A DNA stretch of 64,000 bases from Phreatobacter oligotrophus. GTDB lineage: Bacteria > Pseudomonadota > Alphaproteobacteria > Rhizobiales > Phreatobacteraceae. Location: the NCBI RefSeq assembly GCF_003046185.1, contig NZ_PZZL01000003.1, forward strand, positions 434,001 to 498,000, given 5' to 3'. Of the stretch, positions 26,379 to 36,356 are shown one piece after another. Position 1 is the first letter of the stretch, and the number at the start of each line of letters is the position of its first letter. Below the pieces are notes generated by a model. That model was not told where the DNA came from. It saw only the letters and a list, made by a program, of their open reading frames with translations, and did no database searches. A program made the position numbers and the translations under genes.

Positions 26379-27913
26379 TGACCGATCTGATCCGCGCCGG
26401 GGGCAATGCCCTCGGCCTCTGGCGGCGCGTTGCCGCCGGCGCCACCCCCGCCCTTGATCCGGCCACCGCGCCGGCCATCCAGCGGGGCCATGAGCTCCTC
26501 ATGGCCAAGGCGCGGGGCAATGACGCGGCCTATGGCGTCAATACCGGCTTCGGCAAGCTCGCCAGCGTCCGCATCCCCGCCGACAAGCTGGCGGAGCTGC
26601 AGGTCAACATCGTCCGCTCGCACCAGGCCGGCATCGGCGAGCCGCTGGAGGAGCCCATTGTCCGTCTTGTCCTGGCGCTGAAGGCGGCGAGCCTCGCCCA
26701 TGGCGCCTCGGGCGTGCAACCGGCGACCGTCGATCTCCTCGTCGCCATGCTGAAGGCCGGAGTCCTGCCGGTGATCCCGGCGCAAGGGTCCGTTGGCGCC
26801 TCCGGCGATCTTGCGCCGCTCGCCCATATGGCGGCCGTGCTGATCGGCGAAGGCGAGGCGACCCTCAACGGCGTACGGATGGATGGCGGCGCGGCCCTCG
26901 CCAAGGCGGGACTGAAGCCTGTCGTCCTCGGCCCGAAGGAGGGCCTCGCCCTGCTCAACGGCACGCAGGTCTCGACCGCGCTGGCCCTCCACGGCCTCTT
27001 TCTCATCGAGAACGCCTTCGCCGCGGCCCTTGTCACCGGTGCGCTCTCCACCGACGCCATTGCCGGCTCGGACACGCCCTTTGACGCGCGCATCCACACG
27101 CTGCGCGGCCAGCCCGGCCAGATCGTCGTCGCCGCCGTGCTGCGCGCGCTGATGGAGGGCAGCGAGATCCGCCGCTCGCATCTCGCCGACGATCCGCGCG
27201 TGCAGGATCCTTATTCCATCCGCTGCCAGCCGCAGGTGATGGGGGCGGCGCTCGACGTCATCCGCTCGGCGCAGGCCATGCTCCTCGCCGAGGCCAATGG
27301 CGTCACCGACAATCCCCTCGTCATGGCCGACAATGGCGACGTGCTGTCGGGCGGCAATTTCCACGCCGAGCCGGTGGCCTTCGCCGCCGACATGCTGGCG
27401 CTCGCGGCCTGCGAGGTCGGCAATCTCGCCCAGCGCCGCTGCGCCATGCTGGTCGATCCGGTGCTCTCGGGGCTCCCGGCCTTTCTCGTCCGCGAGCCGG
27501 GGCTCAATTCCGGCTTCATGATCGCCGAGGTGGCGAGCGCCGCGCTTGCCTCCGAGAACCGCCAGAAGGCGGCGCCAGCGGTGACCGACACGATACCGAC
27601 CTCCGCCAACCAGGAGGATCACGTCTCCATGGCCACCCACGGCGCCCGCCGCCTCGGGCCCATGGCCGAGAACCTCTGCCGCATCATAGGCATCGAGGCG
27701 CTGATGGCGGCGCAGGGCATCGACATGCGCGCGCCGCTGCGCACCAGCCCTTTGCTGGAAAAGGCCCATGCGGCCATCCGCGCCATCGCCCCGATGCTCG
27801 ACCGCGACCGGCCGCTCGCCGCCGAGATGGCTGCGGCCTCTGCGCTCGTCGCCGGCGGTGGCCTGACGACGCCCTTCGGGCACGTGGTCGAGCGGTTGTT
27901 CGGGGAGGCGTGA
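26378..27913 (+). CDS. hutH: Histidine ammonia-lyase
   Basis: A 511-residue lyase that removes ammonia from L-histidine to form urocanate. The Ala141-Ser142-Gly143 triad in [14 protein letters not shown] condenses into the MIO electrophile. Other conserved regions are [33 protein letters not shown] and [11 protein letters not shown]. Length and order match the family. It starts one base into the hutI stop. After its stop a 220-base gap holds two GGGGAGAGG hairpins before hutG. Confidence 0.97.
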   Translation: MTDLIRAGGNALGLWRRVAAGATPALDPATAPAIQRGHELLMAKARGNDAAYGVNTGFGKLASVRIPADKLAELQVNIVRSHQAGIGEPLEEPIVRLVLALKAASLAHGASGVQPATVDLLVAMLKAGVLPVIPAQGSVGASGDLAPLAHMAAVLIGEGEATLNGVRMDGGAALAKAGLKPVVLGPKEGLALLNGTQVSTALALHGLFLIENAFAAALVTGALSTDAIAGSDTPFDARIHTLRGQPGQIVVAAVLRALMEGSEIRRSHLADDPRVQDPYSIRCQPQVMGAALDVIRSAQAMLLAEANGVTDNPLVMADNGDVLSGGNFHAEPVAFAADMLALAACEVGNLAQRRCAMLVDPVLSGLPAFLVREPGLNSGFMIAEVASAALASENRQKAAPAVTDTIPTSANQEDHVSMATHGARRLGPMAENLCRIIGIEALMAAQGIDMRAPLRTSPLLEKAHAAIRAIAPMLDRDRPLAAEMAAASALVAGGGLTTPFGHVVERLFGEA

Positions 27914-27950
27914 GGATGGCGCGCGCCTTGATCGCCCGAGCTTCCTCTTC

Positions 27951-28076
27951 ACCTCTCCCCGGCGGGGAGAGGTCGGCCGAAGGCCGGGAGAGGGGGCGAG
28001 CCGCGTCCCCGCGAAGGCTCCCCCTCACCCGCTCCTCGCTGGCGCGCGGATCGACCTCTCCCCGCCGGGGAGAGGT
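27951..28076. repeat. Paired CTCTCCCC/GGGGAGAG hairpins
   Basis: ACCTCTCCCC-GGC-GGGGAGAGGT at 27951 to 27973 and a near-identical 23-base hairpin at 28054 to 28076, joined by GTCGGCCGAAGGCCGGGAGA-type spacer. The same layout recurs at 33877. It splits hutH from hutG and might attenuate or process the hut transcript, but that is speculation. Confidence 0.75.
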
Positions 28077-28133
28077 GCGCCGCAGCGCCTTGCCCGGCTC
28101 GCAATCGCGCACCAAACAGCGTGTGAAGTCGCC

Positions 28134-28934
28134 ATGACCCCCGTCACCGTCATCCCGGGCGATGGCCCGCTCGTCCTCGGCCAGCCCCATGCCGGCACCA
28201 TGATCCCGCCTGAGGTGTCGGTGGAGCTGAACGATCTCGGCCGCTCCGTCCCCGACACCGACTGGTGGATCGACCGGCTCTACGAGGGCATCGCCCGCCG
28301 TACCGGCGCGACCGTCGTCCGGCAGAACCTGTCGCGCTTCGTCATCGACGTGAACCGCGACCCCTCCGGCGTCTCGCTCTATCCGGGCCAGAACACCACG
28401 ACGCTCTGCCCCACCACCACCTTCGACGCCGAGCCGATCTACCGCGAGGGCCGCGAGCCCGGTCCGGCCGAGATCGGCCGGCGCAAGCAGCTCTATTTCG
28501 CGCCCTTCCATGCCGCCATGGCCGCGGCCATCGAGACCACGCGCATCCGCCACGGCTATTGCGTGCTCTACGACTGCCATTCGATCCGGTCGGAGGTGCC
28601 CAACCTCTTCCCCGGCACGCTCCCCGTGTTCAACATCGGCACCAACGACGGCGCGTCCTGCGCCACTGCCATCCGGGAGGCCGCGATCCGCGAGGCCGAA
28701 GCCTCCGGCATGACCTTCGTCGCCGATGGCCGCTTCAAGGGCGGCTGGATCACCCGCCATTACGGTGCGCCGGAGCGCCGAGTCCACGCCGTCCAGATGG
28801 AGCTGGCGCAATCGGCCTACATGCTGGAAAGCCCGCCCTGGACCTATGACGAGGCGGTCGCCGCCCGCACCGAAGCCGTCCTCACCCGCATCGTCGCGGC
28901 CATTCTCGACGCCGCCGCCACCCTGGAGCCCTGA
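28134..28934 (+). CDS. hutG: N-formylglutamate deformylase
   Basis: A 266-residue zinc amidohydrolase that splits N-formyl-L-glutamate into formate and glutamate, the last step of the HutF-HutG route. It opens with the short strand [33 protein letters not shown] and [12 protein letters not shown] hold probable metal and substrate residues. The presence of hutF confirms the formylglutamate route over formiminoglutamase. hutU begins 2 bases after its stop. Confidence 0.94.
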   Translation: MTPVTVIPGDGPLVLGQPHAGTMIPPEVSVELNDLGRSVPDTDWWIDRLYEGIARRTGATVVRQNLSRFVIDVNRDPSGVSLYPGQNTTTLCPTTTFDAEPIYREGREPGPAEIGRRKQLYFAPFHAAMAAAIETTRIRHGYCVLYDCHSIRSEVPNLFPGTLPVFNIGTNDGASCATAIREAAIREAEASGMTFVADGRFKGGWITRHYGAPERRVHAVQMELAQSAYMLESPPWTYDEAVAARTEAVLTRIVAAILDAAATLEP

Positions 28935-28936
28935 CC

Positions 28937-30610
<1,674 letters not shown>

Positions 30611-30624
30611 GGGGTCTCGCTCTG

Positions 30625-30736
30625 TCCGTCATTCCCGGCCGAGCGAAGCGAGGGGAAGGGAATCCAGGGGCCTCGGCTCCGCCCGTGATTCCTGGACCCC
30701 CTTCCCTCGGCCTTCGGCCTCGCCGGGGGTGACGGA
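30625..30736. repeat. Long imperfect inverted repeat
   Basis: The left arm (TCCGTCATTCCCGGC, then GGGGAAGGGAATCCAGGGG) pairs with the right arm (ttCCTGGACCCCCTTCCC, ending GGGGGTGACGGA). Inner GAGCGAAGCGAG and GGCCTTCGGCC form side hairpins. About 112 bases could fold into one stem just past the hutU stop. Confidence 0.65.
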
Positions 30737-30827
30737 CTGGCGAAGTCCTCGCGGCGGATCGACCTCTCCCCGCTGGGCAGAGGTGAACGGCGGAGCCCTC
30801 TCTTCAGTCCAACGCCGCCCCTCACGG

Positions 30828-30963
30828 CGTCATGCCCGGCCTTGTGCCGGGCATCCACGACTTGACCACGACGCAGGTCGAAGGGGCGCCGGCCAGAATT
30901 CTGGAAGACGCATCGCCCTGGAACCAATTCGTGGATGCCCGGGCCAAGCCCGGGCATGACGGA
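30828..30963. repeat. Paired REP-like element with longer spacer
   Basis: The left hairpin is CGTCATGCCCGGCCTTG with TGCCGGGCATCCACGA; the right is TTCGTGGATGCCCGGGCCAAG with CCCGGGCATGACGG. The spacer is about 65 bases, longer than in the other copies. Confidence 0.8.
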
Positions 30964-30981
30964 GAAGGCGGTGGAGGCCAT

Positions 30982-31141
30982 GGCCCCACCCTTACCCTCC
31001 CCTTGTTCGCTCCGCTCCAAGAGAGGGGGACCACAGCGTCGTGTTGGGCCGGCGACGGCGGGGCCAGGCCCAGCCGATTCATAATGCGCGCGAGGTCATA
31101 GTCTCCCTCCCCTCGCGAGAGGGGAGGGTAAGGGTGGGGCC
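30982..31141. mobile_element. 160-bp element with perfect 21-bp terminal inverted repeats (copy 1, MITE-like)
   Basis: It begins GGCCCCACCCTTACCCTCC and ends with the exact reverse complement, 21 bases on each side (30982 to 31002 and 31121 to 31141). Just inside the ends are GAGGGGGACC on the left and AGTCTCCCTC on the right, which recur in the second copy at 40377. No open frame inside. I did not find a clear target-site duplication. Confidence 0.65.
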
Positions 31142-31153
31142 GTTTTTGAACCT

Positions 31154-32359
31154 CTACCCCTCGTACTGCCCGACGATCGAGATCGAGCAGACGTTCTGGT
31201 GCGGGAAGCCGCCGAGATTATGGGTGAGCCCCAGCCGCGGCAGGTCCTTGCGCTGGCGCTCGCCGGCGCGGCCCTGCATCTGCAGGTACATCTCGTAGAT
31301 CATCCGGAGGCCCGAGGCGCCGATCGGGTGGCCGAAGCACTTGAGGCCGCCGTCGATCTGGCAGGGGATCGTGCCGTCCGCGTCGTAGAAGCCGTCGAGG
31401 ATGTCGTGGATGGCCCGGCCCTCGGCGGAGATGTGCAGGTCCTCCATGGTGACGAGCTCGGTCACCGAGAAGCAGTCGTGCACCTCGATGAGGTTGATCT
31501 CGTCGCGCGGCTTTTCCACGCCCGCTTCCTGGTAGGCGCGGGTCGCGGCGATGCGGGTCGTCGCGAAATAGCTGCCGTCCCAGGAATTGTGCTGCGCCTC
31601 GGTGCCGTTCGACACCGCCACCTGCAGCGCCTTCACCGAGACGAGGTCCCGCTTGCCGAGGCTGCGGGCGATCTCCGGCGTCGTGACGATGGCGCAGGCC
31701 GCCCCGTCCGACACGCCGCAGCAATCGTAGAGCCCGAGCGGCTCGGCGATCATCGGCGAGTTCAGCACCGTGTCGATGGTGATCTTGTTCCTGAGATGCG
31801 CCTTGGGGTTCCTGCCGCCATTGTCGTGGCTCTTCACCGAGACATGCGCCATGGCGCGCTTCAGGTCCTGCGGCGCCGAGCCGTACTTGGCGCGGTAGGC
31901 GGCGGCGAGCTGGGCGAAATAGCCGGGCGCCGAGGCGTTCGGCCAGGTCATGTTCGGAAGCGTCCCGCGGCCACGCTGCGGCAGGCCGCCATAACCGGTG
32001 TCCTTGAGCTTCTCGACGCCGAGGGCAAGCGCGATGTCGGCGGCACCGGAGGCCACCGCATAGACCGCGCCGCGGAAGGCTTCCGTGCCGGTGGCGCAGA
32101 AGTTTTCGACACGCGTCACCGGGATGTAGGGCAGGCGCAGCGCTACCGCGAGCGGCACGGCGGACTTGCCGACATGCTGCTCCTCGATGGCCGTGCCGAG
32201 CCAGGCCGCATCGATCTGCTTGGTCTCGATGCCGGCATCGCCGAGCGCTTCCGTGTAGGCCTCGACCATCAGGTCTTCGGCGTTCATGTCCCAGCGCTCG
32301 CCGAATTTCGAGCAGCCCATGCCGAGAATGGCGACCTTGTCGCGAATGCCTTTGGGCAT
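31154..32359 (-). CDS. Thiolase-family acyltransferase (SCP-x/lipid-transfer thiolase type)
   Basis: A 401-residue thiolase-fold enzyme of the non-decarboxylating SCP-x-like group, expected to cleave 3-oxoacyl-CoA with CoA. The nucleophile is Cys88 in RVENFCATGTEAFRG; the other active-site parts are EVHDCFSVTELV and GGLKCFGHPIGASGLRM with a further Cys near the C-terminus (QNVCSISIVG). It starts 2 bases after the HMG-CoA-synthase-like gene, so the pair is one transcription unit; such pairs are common in bacterial acyl-CoA and steroid catabolism. Substrate unknown. ATG 32359 follows directly on the upstream stop. Confidence 0.88.
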   Translation of the reverse strand: MPKGIRDKVAILGMGCSKFGERWDMNAEDLMVEAYTEALGDAGIETKQIDAAWLGTAIEEQHVGKSAVPLAVALRLPYIPVTRVENFCATGTEAFRGAVYAVASGAADIALALGVEKLKDTGYGGLPQRGRGTLPNMTWPNASAPGYFAQLAAAYRAKYGSAPQDLKRAMAHVSVKSHDNGGRNPKAHLRNKITIDTVLNSPMIAEPLGLYDCCGVSDGAACAIVTTPEIARSLGKRDLVSVKALQVAVSNGTEAQHNSWDGSYFATTRIAATRAYQEAGVEKPRDEINLIEVHDCFSVTELVTMEDLHISAEGRAIHDILDGFYDADGTIPCQIDGGLKCFGHPIGASGLRMIYEMYLQMQGRAGERQRKDLPRLGLTHNLGGFPHQNVCSISIVGQYEG

Positions 32360-32361
32360 GG

Positions 32362-33822
32362 TCAGGCCCTCCCAGAGAGATCGGTTGTGGCGGCGGGTGC
32401 CGCCTTCCAGAAATAGCGGCGGAAACCGCGCTGGCTGTCGATGTCCTTCACCCGGAACATCATGCGCATGGGATGGCCGACGGCGAGGTCCTTCTCGTCC
32501 ACATCGGTGAAATCCATCATCCAGCGGCCGCCCTCGTCGAACTGGATCATGCCGTAGCAGGCGGGCGGATCCGGCGAATAGGTCAGGCGGTCGGCGGTGT
32601 AGGAGTTGATCTTGCCGATCTTGCCCGAGAAGGGCTCCGGCTCCTGCGTGTCGATGGCGGTGCAGTTGGGGTTCACGCAGACCCGCGTCTTGGGGAACTG
32701 CAGCGTTCCGCACTTGGAGCACTTGCCGCCGACGAAGGATGTTACCGTGTGGCGGTTGCGCCAGAGGGCGGAGAGCGCCGTCTGCTTGTCAGCCTCGGCG
32801 CGCATGCCGCGCTCCAGCTCCACCGTGTCGTTGAAGGCGAGGAACTTGGCGTAGTTCGTCTCCTCGCGGCGGCGGGCGAGGTGGCCCTTCACGCCGAGGC
32901 GAGGGGCGAGAGCGCTGATCTGGTCCGTGACCTCAAAGAGCAGCACGTCGGCGCCCTGGCCGAAGCCGACCACCATGATGCGGTCGCCGGGCTTGGCCTC
33001 CTCCAGCGCCGCCACCAGCATGACGAGGGGATGGGCCGTGCCGGTCTCCCCGCAGACGGCATGGAGATTGTCGGCCACCGCCGCATCCGGGATGCCCGCG
33101 CCCTTGGCGACGGAGTTCGCGACCTTCGCAAGGACCGCCGGCATGCAGAACCGCGTCACCGCTTCCGGGCCGAGGCCCGCCTTGGCGAGGCAGGCCTTGA
33201 TGACCGGGGGCACCAGCGGCATGTAGCCGGCGTCGCGGATCCAGCGCTCCTCCCACTGGTAGTCATATTCGGATTCCGGCGTGCGGTAGTGGTCGACGAA
33301 ATCCGCCGTGCGCGTGGCGCTGGCCAGCAGCGTCGCCACCGGCTTGCCTTCGCCGACGAGGATCGCCGCCGCGCCGTCTCCGGCTGTCATCTCGATGGGG
33401 CTCGCCGCCTTCACCGGCCGCTTCTCGGCGGCGACGATGAGGGACGGGCCGCCGCCGCGCAGCGCGGCCAGCAGCGCCGAGGTCGCGGCACGCTGGGTCT
33501 GGCCGGCATCCGCCGTGGCGAGATCCTGGCCGAGCGCGAGCGCTTCGGCGACGACGCCGGCATTCAGTCGGTCGAGGAAGGGGAAGGTGGTCGAGGCGAA
33601 GGTCAAAGCTTCCAGGCTCACCGGGCCGAGGCCGGCGAGGCAGTCGCGGCCCGCCTCCACCGCCATGGTCACTGGATCCTCGTCCCAGTTGGCGATGGCG
33701 CGCTCGCCCTTGCCCTGGCCCTTGAGGGCCGAATTGAACCAGCCATGCGCATCCGCGATCGCCTTTCGCTGCAGGCGCAGGCGCGGGATGTAGGCGCCGA
33801 AGGAGAGAATGCCGAAGGTCAT
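32362..33822 (-). CDS. HMG-CoA-synthase/KAS-III-like protein fused to Zn-ribbon/OB-fold (DUF35) domain
   Basis: A 486-residue two-part protein. Residues 1 to about 330 have the thiolase-like fold of HMG-CoA synthase and KAS III (ILSFGAYIPRLRLQ, FASTTFPFLDRLNAG, GDGAAAILVGEG). Where those enzymes carry their nucleophilic Cys, this one reads TADAGQTQRAATS (about 103 to 115), with no Cys. The C-terminal part has a Zn-ribbon, C-x2-C (CSKC), then C and C in RVCVNPNC, followed by an OB-fold (INSYTADRLTYSPDPPACYG). Partner domains of this type dock onto the neighbouring thiolase. A non-condensing, scaffold or CoA-channelling role seems likely but is inference. Confidence 0.83.
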   Translation of the reverse strand: MTFGILSFGAYIPRLRLQRKAIADAHGWFNSALKGQGKGERAIANWDEDPVTMAVEAGRDCLAGLGPVSLEALTFASTTFPFLDRLNAGVVAEALALGQDLATADAGQTQRAATSALLAALRGGGPSLIVAAEKRPVKAASPIEMTAGDGAAAILVGEGKPVATLLASATRTADFVDHYRTPESEYDYQWEERWIRDAGYMPLVPPVIKACLAKAGLGPEAVTRFCMPAVLAKVANSVAKGAGIPDAAVADNLHAVCGETGTAHPLVMLVAALEEAKPGDRIMVVGFGQGADVLLFEVTDQISALAPRLGVKGHLARRREETNYAKFLAFNDTVELERGMRAEADKQTALSALWRNRHTVTSFVGGKCSKCGTLQFPKTRVCVNPNCTAIDTQEPEPFSGKIGKINSYTADRLTYSPDPPACYGMIQFDEGGRWMMDFTDVDEKDLAVGHPMRMMFRVKDIDSQRGFRRYFWKAAPAATTDLSGRA

Positions 33823-33876
33823 CAGATCACGTCCCGAAGACTGCGGGTGCCGGCAACGGCACCGGAGAGGCTACCC

Positions 33877-33970
33877 ACCTCTCCCCGGTGGGGAGAGGTC
33901 GACCGAAGGTCGGGAGAGGGGGTGAGGATGGTCCGCGAGGGGCGGCCCCCTCTCCCCGCCGGGGAGAGGT
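33877..33970. repeat. Paired CTCTCCCC/GGGGAGAG hairpins
   Basis: ACCTCTCCCC-GGT-GGGGAGAGGT at 33877 to 33899 and CCTCTCCCC-GCC-GGGGAGAGG ending near 33970, with the spacer GTCGACCGAAGGTCGGGAGA. This is the same element as at 27951, here between two genes on the minus strand. Confidence 0.75.
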
Positions 33971-34000
33971 GACGCGCCGCGCCCGTCATCCCCGGGCTCC

Positions 34001-34915
34001 TCACACCGGATCCCACGAGAAGATGTCGGCGGAACGGTCGAGCGGATAGAAGGACGACTTCAGCGCCGGAATGCCGTGGCTGGCGAGGCTATCGCAGGTC
34101 CAGCCCCCGTCGCGATGGATGGAGCGGATCGGCCGCGACTGGCCCATCAGGAAGATCTCGTTCATCCGCACCGCGAAAATCTGACCGGTGACGTCCTTCG
34201 CGGCGTCCGAGGCGAGGAAGGCCGAGAGCGGCGCGATCTTCTCCGGCCCCATGACCTGCATGCGGGCAACGCGCGCCTTCTCGGCTTCCGTCTCGGTCGG
34301 GATCGTGCCGATGAGCCGGCTCCAGGCGAAGGGCGAGACGCAGTTGGAGCGCACGTTGAACCGCGCCATGTCCAGCGCGATCGACTTCGACAGGCCGACG
34401 ATGCCGAGCTTGGCCGCGGCATAGTTCGCCTGGCCGTAATTGCCGATGAGGCCCGAGGTCGAGGTGAAATGCACGAAGGCGCCCGACTGCTGTTCGCGGA
34501 AGATCCGCGCGGCGGCGTGGGAGACGTAGAAGGTGCCCATCAGGTGCACCTTGATGACCAGTTCGAAGTCGGCGACCGACATCTTGTGGAAGATGGCGTC
34601 GCGCAGGATGCCGGCATTGTTCACCACCGCGTCGAGCCCACCGAAGGCATCCACCGCCGCCTTGACGATGGCATTGGCCGAGGCTGGCTCGGCGACGCTG
34701 TCGAAATTCGCGACGGCCTTGCCGCCCTTGGCGCGGATCTCCGCGGCGACCTCCTCGGCCGGCGCGGCGCTGGCGCCCGAGCCGTCGGCGGCGCCGCCAA
34801 GGTCATTGACCACCACCTTGGCGCCCTCGGCCGCCGCGGTCAGCGCGATCTCCCGGCCAATGCCACGACCTGCGCCGGTGACGATGACCACCTTGTCCTG
34901 GAGTGCGCCTGCCAT
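34001..34915 (-). CDS. SDR-family dehydrogenase, 3-hydroxyacyl-CoA dehydrogenase-like
   Basis: A 304-residue short-chain dehydrogenase. The cofactor motif VTGAGRGIGREIAL is near residue 12, VNNAGILRD near residue 95, and the catalytic Ser-Tyr-Lys in TSTSGLIGNYGQANYAAAK. The ILRDAIFHKMS segment resembles the dehydrogenase half of peroxisomal multifunctional enzyme type 2, which fits the MaoC hydratase gene at 36357. An extended C-terminus (about 60 residues, MGQSRPIRSIHRDGGW) also matches that type. ATG 34915 is preferred to an upstream ATG at 34990. Divergent from the acyl-CoA dehydrogenase. Confidence 0.86.
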   Translation of the reverse strand: MAGALQDKVVIVTGAGRGIGREIALTAAAEGAKVVVNDLGGAADGSGASAAPAEEVAAEIRAKGGKAVANFDSVAEPASANAIVKAAVDAFGGLDAVVNNAGILRDAIFHKMSVADFELVIKVHLMGTFYVSHAAARIFREQQSGAFVHFTSTSGLIGNYGQANYAAAKLGIVGLSKSIALDMARFNVRSNCVSPFAWSRLIGTIPTETEAEKARVARMQVMGPEKIAPLSAFLASDAAKDVTGQIFAVRMNEIFLMGQSRPIRSIHRDGGWTCDSLASHGIPALKSSFYPLDRSADIFSWDPV

Positions 34916-35002
34916 GGATGCCGTCCTTGCGAGATTGGGGATCGGCGCCGCACCCCGCGACGCCGGCTGCACCATAGTCCGTCCGACCATCCGACGAAAT
35001 CC

Positions 35003-35021
35003 CGTTTCAGTCTTCGAAACG
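35003..35021. promoter_or_regulatory. Perfect palindrome CGTTTC-N7-GAAACG, candidate operator (site 1)
   Basis: CGTTTC-AGTCTTC-GAAACG lies in the 170-base gap between the divergent SDR and acyl-CoA dehydrogenase genes, 65 bases before the latter. Two sites with the same TTTC-N7-GAAA core sit upstream of other acyl-CoA genes (42298, 56942). The IclR regulator at 39448 is the obvious local candidate to bind them; this is inference. Confidence 0.55.
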
Positions 35022-35085
35022 CCTGTCTTATGGTGGAGGGCAGTTGCGGCCCCGAAGAGCCGCTGCCTGGACGGAGACGCCGCCG

Positions 35086-36225
35086 ATGACCGCCACCGCC
35101 TCCTACTACAGCGAGGAGCACCACCTCTTTCGCGAGGCCTGCCGCCGCTTCGTCGCCGAGGAGATCGCGCCGCACCATGCCCGCTGGGAGAAGGAGGGCA
35201 AGGTGGACCGCGAGGCCTGGCGCAAGGCGGGCGAGGCGGGGATGCTGCTCACCAACATTCCCGTCGAATATGGCGGCGGCGGTGCGGACTTCCTGACCAG
35301 CGCCATCTTCATCGAGGAGATGATGGGCCATGTCTTCACCGGCCCGGGCTTCCGCCTGCACTCCGACATCGTCGCCCCCTACATCCTCAACAACGCCTCC
35401 GAGGACCTGAAGCGCCACTGGCTGCCGAAAATGGCGAGCGGCGAGGCCATCGGCGCCCTCGCCATGACCGAGCCGGGCGCAGGCTCCGACGTCCAGGCCA
35501 TCCGCACCACGGCGATCCGCGACGGCAACCACTGGGTCATCAACGGCCAGAAGACCTTCATCACCAATGGCCAGCTCGCCGACATCATCGTCGTCGCCTG
35601 CAAGACCGATCCGAAGGCCGGCGCCAAGGGCGTGAGCCTCATCCTGGTCGAGGCCGACCGCGAGGGCTTCAAGCGCGGCCGCAACCTCGAGAAGATCGGG
35701 CTGAAGGCGCAGGACACATCCGAGCTCTTCTTCGACAATGTCCGCGTGCCCGCCACCAACATCATCGGCGAGGAGGGGCGCGGCTTCGCCTACATGATGA
35801 ACGAGCTGCCGCGCGAGCGCCTGCTGGTCGCCATTTCGGCGGTGGCTGTCATGGAAGCGGCGCTGAAATGGACGGTCGAGTACACCCGTGACCGCAAGGC
35901 CTTCGGCAAGTCGCTGGCCGATTTCCAGAACACCCGATTCAAGCTCGCCGAGGTGAAGACCGAGGTGACGGTGGCGCGCGTCTTCCTCGACGATTGCATC
36001 GCCAAGTTCCTGACGGGCGAGTTCGATGTCGCCACCGCCGCCATGGCCAAGTGGTGGCTGACCGAACTCCAGGGCCGCGTGGTCGACACCTGCCTGCAGC
36101 TCCACGGCGGCTATGGCTACATGTGGGAGTACCCCATCGCCCGTGCCTATGCCGACAGCCGCATCCAGCGGATCTATGCCGGCACCACCGAGATCATGAA
36201 GGAAATCGTCGCCCGCTCGCTGTGA
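35086..36225 (+). CDS. Acyl-CoA dehydrogenase
   Basis: A 379-residue FAD-dependent dehydrogenase forming 2-enoyl-CoA from acyl-CoA, passing electrons to ETF. Conserved parts: LAMTEPGAGSDVQAIRTTA near residue 125 (substrate and FAD), NGQKTFITNGQ, DRKAFGKSLADFQNTRF near 270, QLHGGYGYMWEYPIARAY and the catalytic Glu369 in AGTTEIMKEI. It resembles bacterial long- and branched-chain types. ATG 35086 follows GGAGACGCC. It is the first gene of a unit that continues with MaoC after a 131-base gap filled by a REP-like pair. Confidence 0.93.
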   Translation: MTATASYYSEEHHLFREACRRFVAEEIAPHHARWEKEGKVDREAWRKAGEAGMLLTNIPVEYGGGGADFLTSAIFIEEMMGHVFTGPGFRLHSDIVAPYILNNASEDLKRHWLPKMASGEAIGALAMTEPGAGSDVQAIRTTAIRDGNHWVINGQKTFITNGQLADIIVVACKTDPKAGAKGVSLILVEADREGFKRGRNLEKIGLKAQDTSELFFDNVRVPATNIIGEEGRGFAYMMNELPRERLLVAISAVAVMEAALKWTVEYTRDRKAFGKSLADFQNTRFKLAEVKTEVTVARVFLDDCIAKFLTGEFDVATAAMAKWWLTELQGRVVDTCLQLHGGYGYMWEYPIARAYADSRIQRIYAGTTEIMKEIVARSL

Positions 36226-36244
36226 GCGGGGCGGCGCGCCCGTT

Positions 36245-36334
36245 CGTCATGGCCGGGCTTGTCCCGGCCATCCACGGCTTGAACACGGCGCCTGCAGAAT
36301 TCGTGGATGCCCGGGACAGGCCCGGGCATGACGG
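36245..36334. repeat. Paired REP-like element inside the acd-maoC gap
   Basis: The left hairpin is CGTCATGGCCGGGCTTG with CCCGGCCATCCACGG; the right is TTCGTGGATGCCCGGGACAG with CCCGGGCATGACGGG. It lies between two same-strand genes that look like one unit, so it may affect the mRNA between them. Confidence 0.8.
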
Positions 36335-36356
36335 GTCAGTTTCCCAGGACACGCCC

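Larger units (their letters stand above)
30611..31153. other. Non-coding stretch after hutU made of several repeat types
   Basis: These 543 bases between the convergent hutU and thiolase genes hold, in order: an imperfect long inverted repeat (30625 to 30736), a degenerate CTCTCCCC hairpin near 30763, a paired REP-like element (30828 to 30963) and a 160-bp element with perfect terminal repeats (30982 to 31141). I see no credible gene in it; the short open frames run through the palindromes. Confidence 0.8.
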
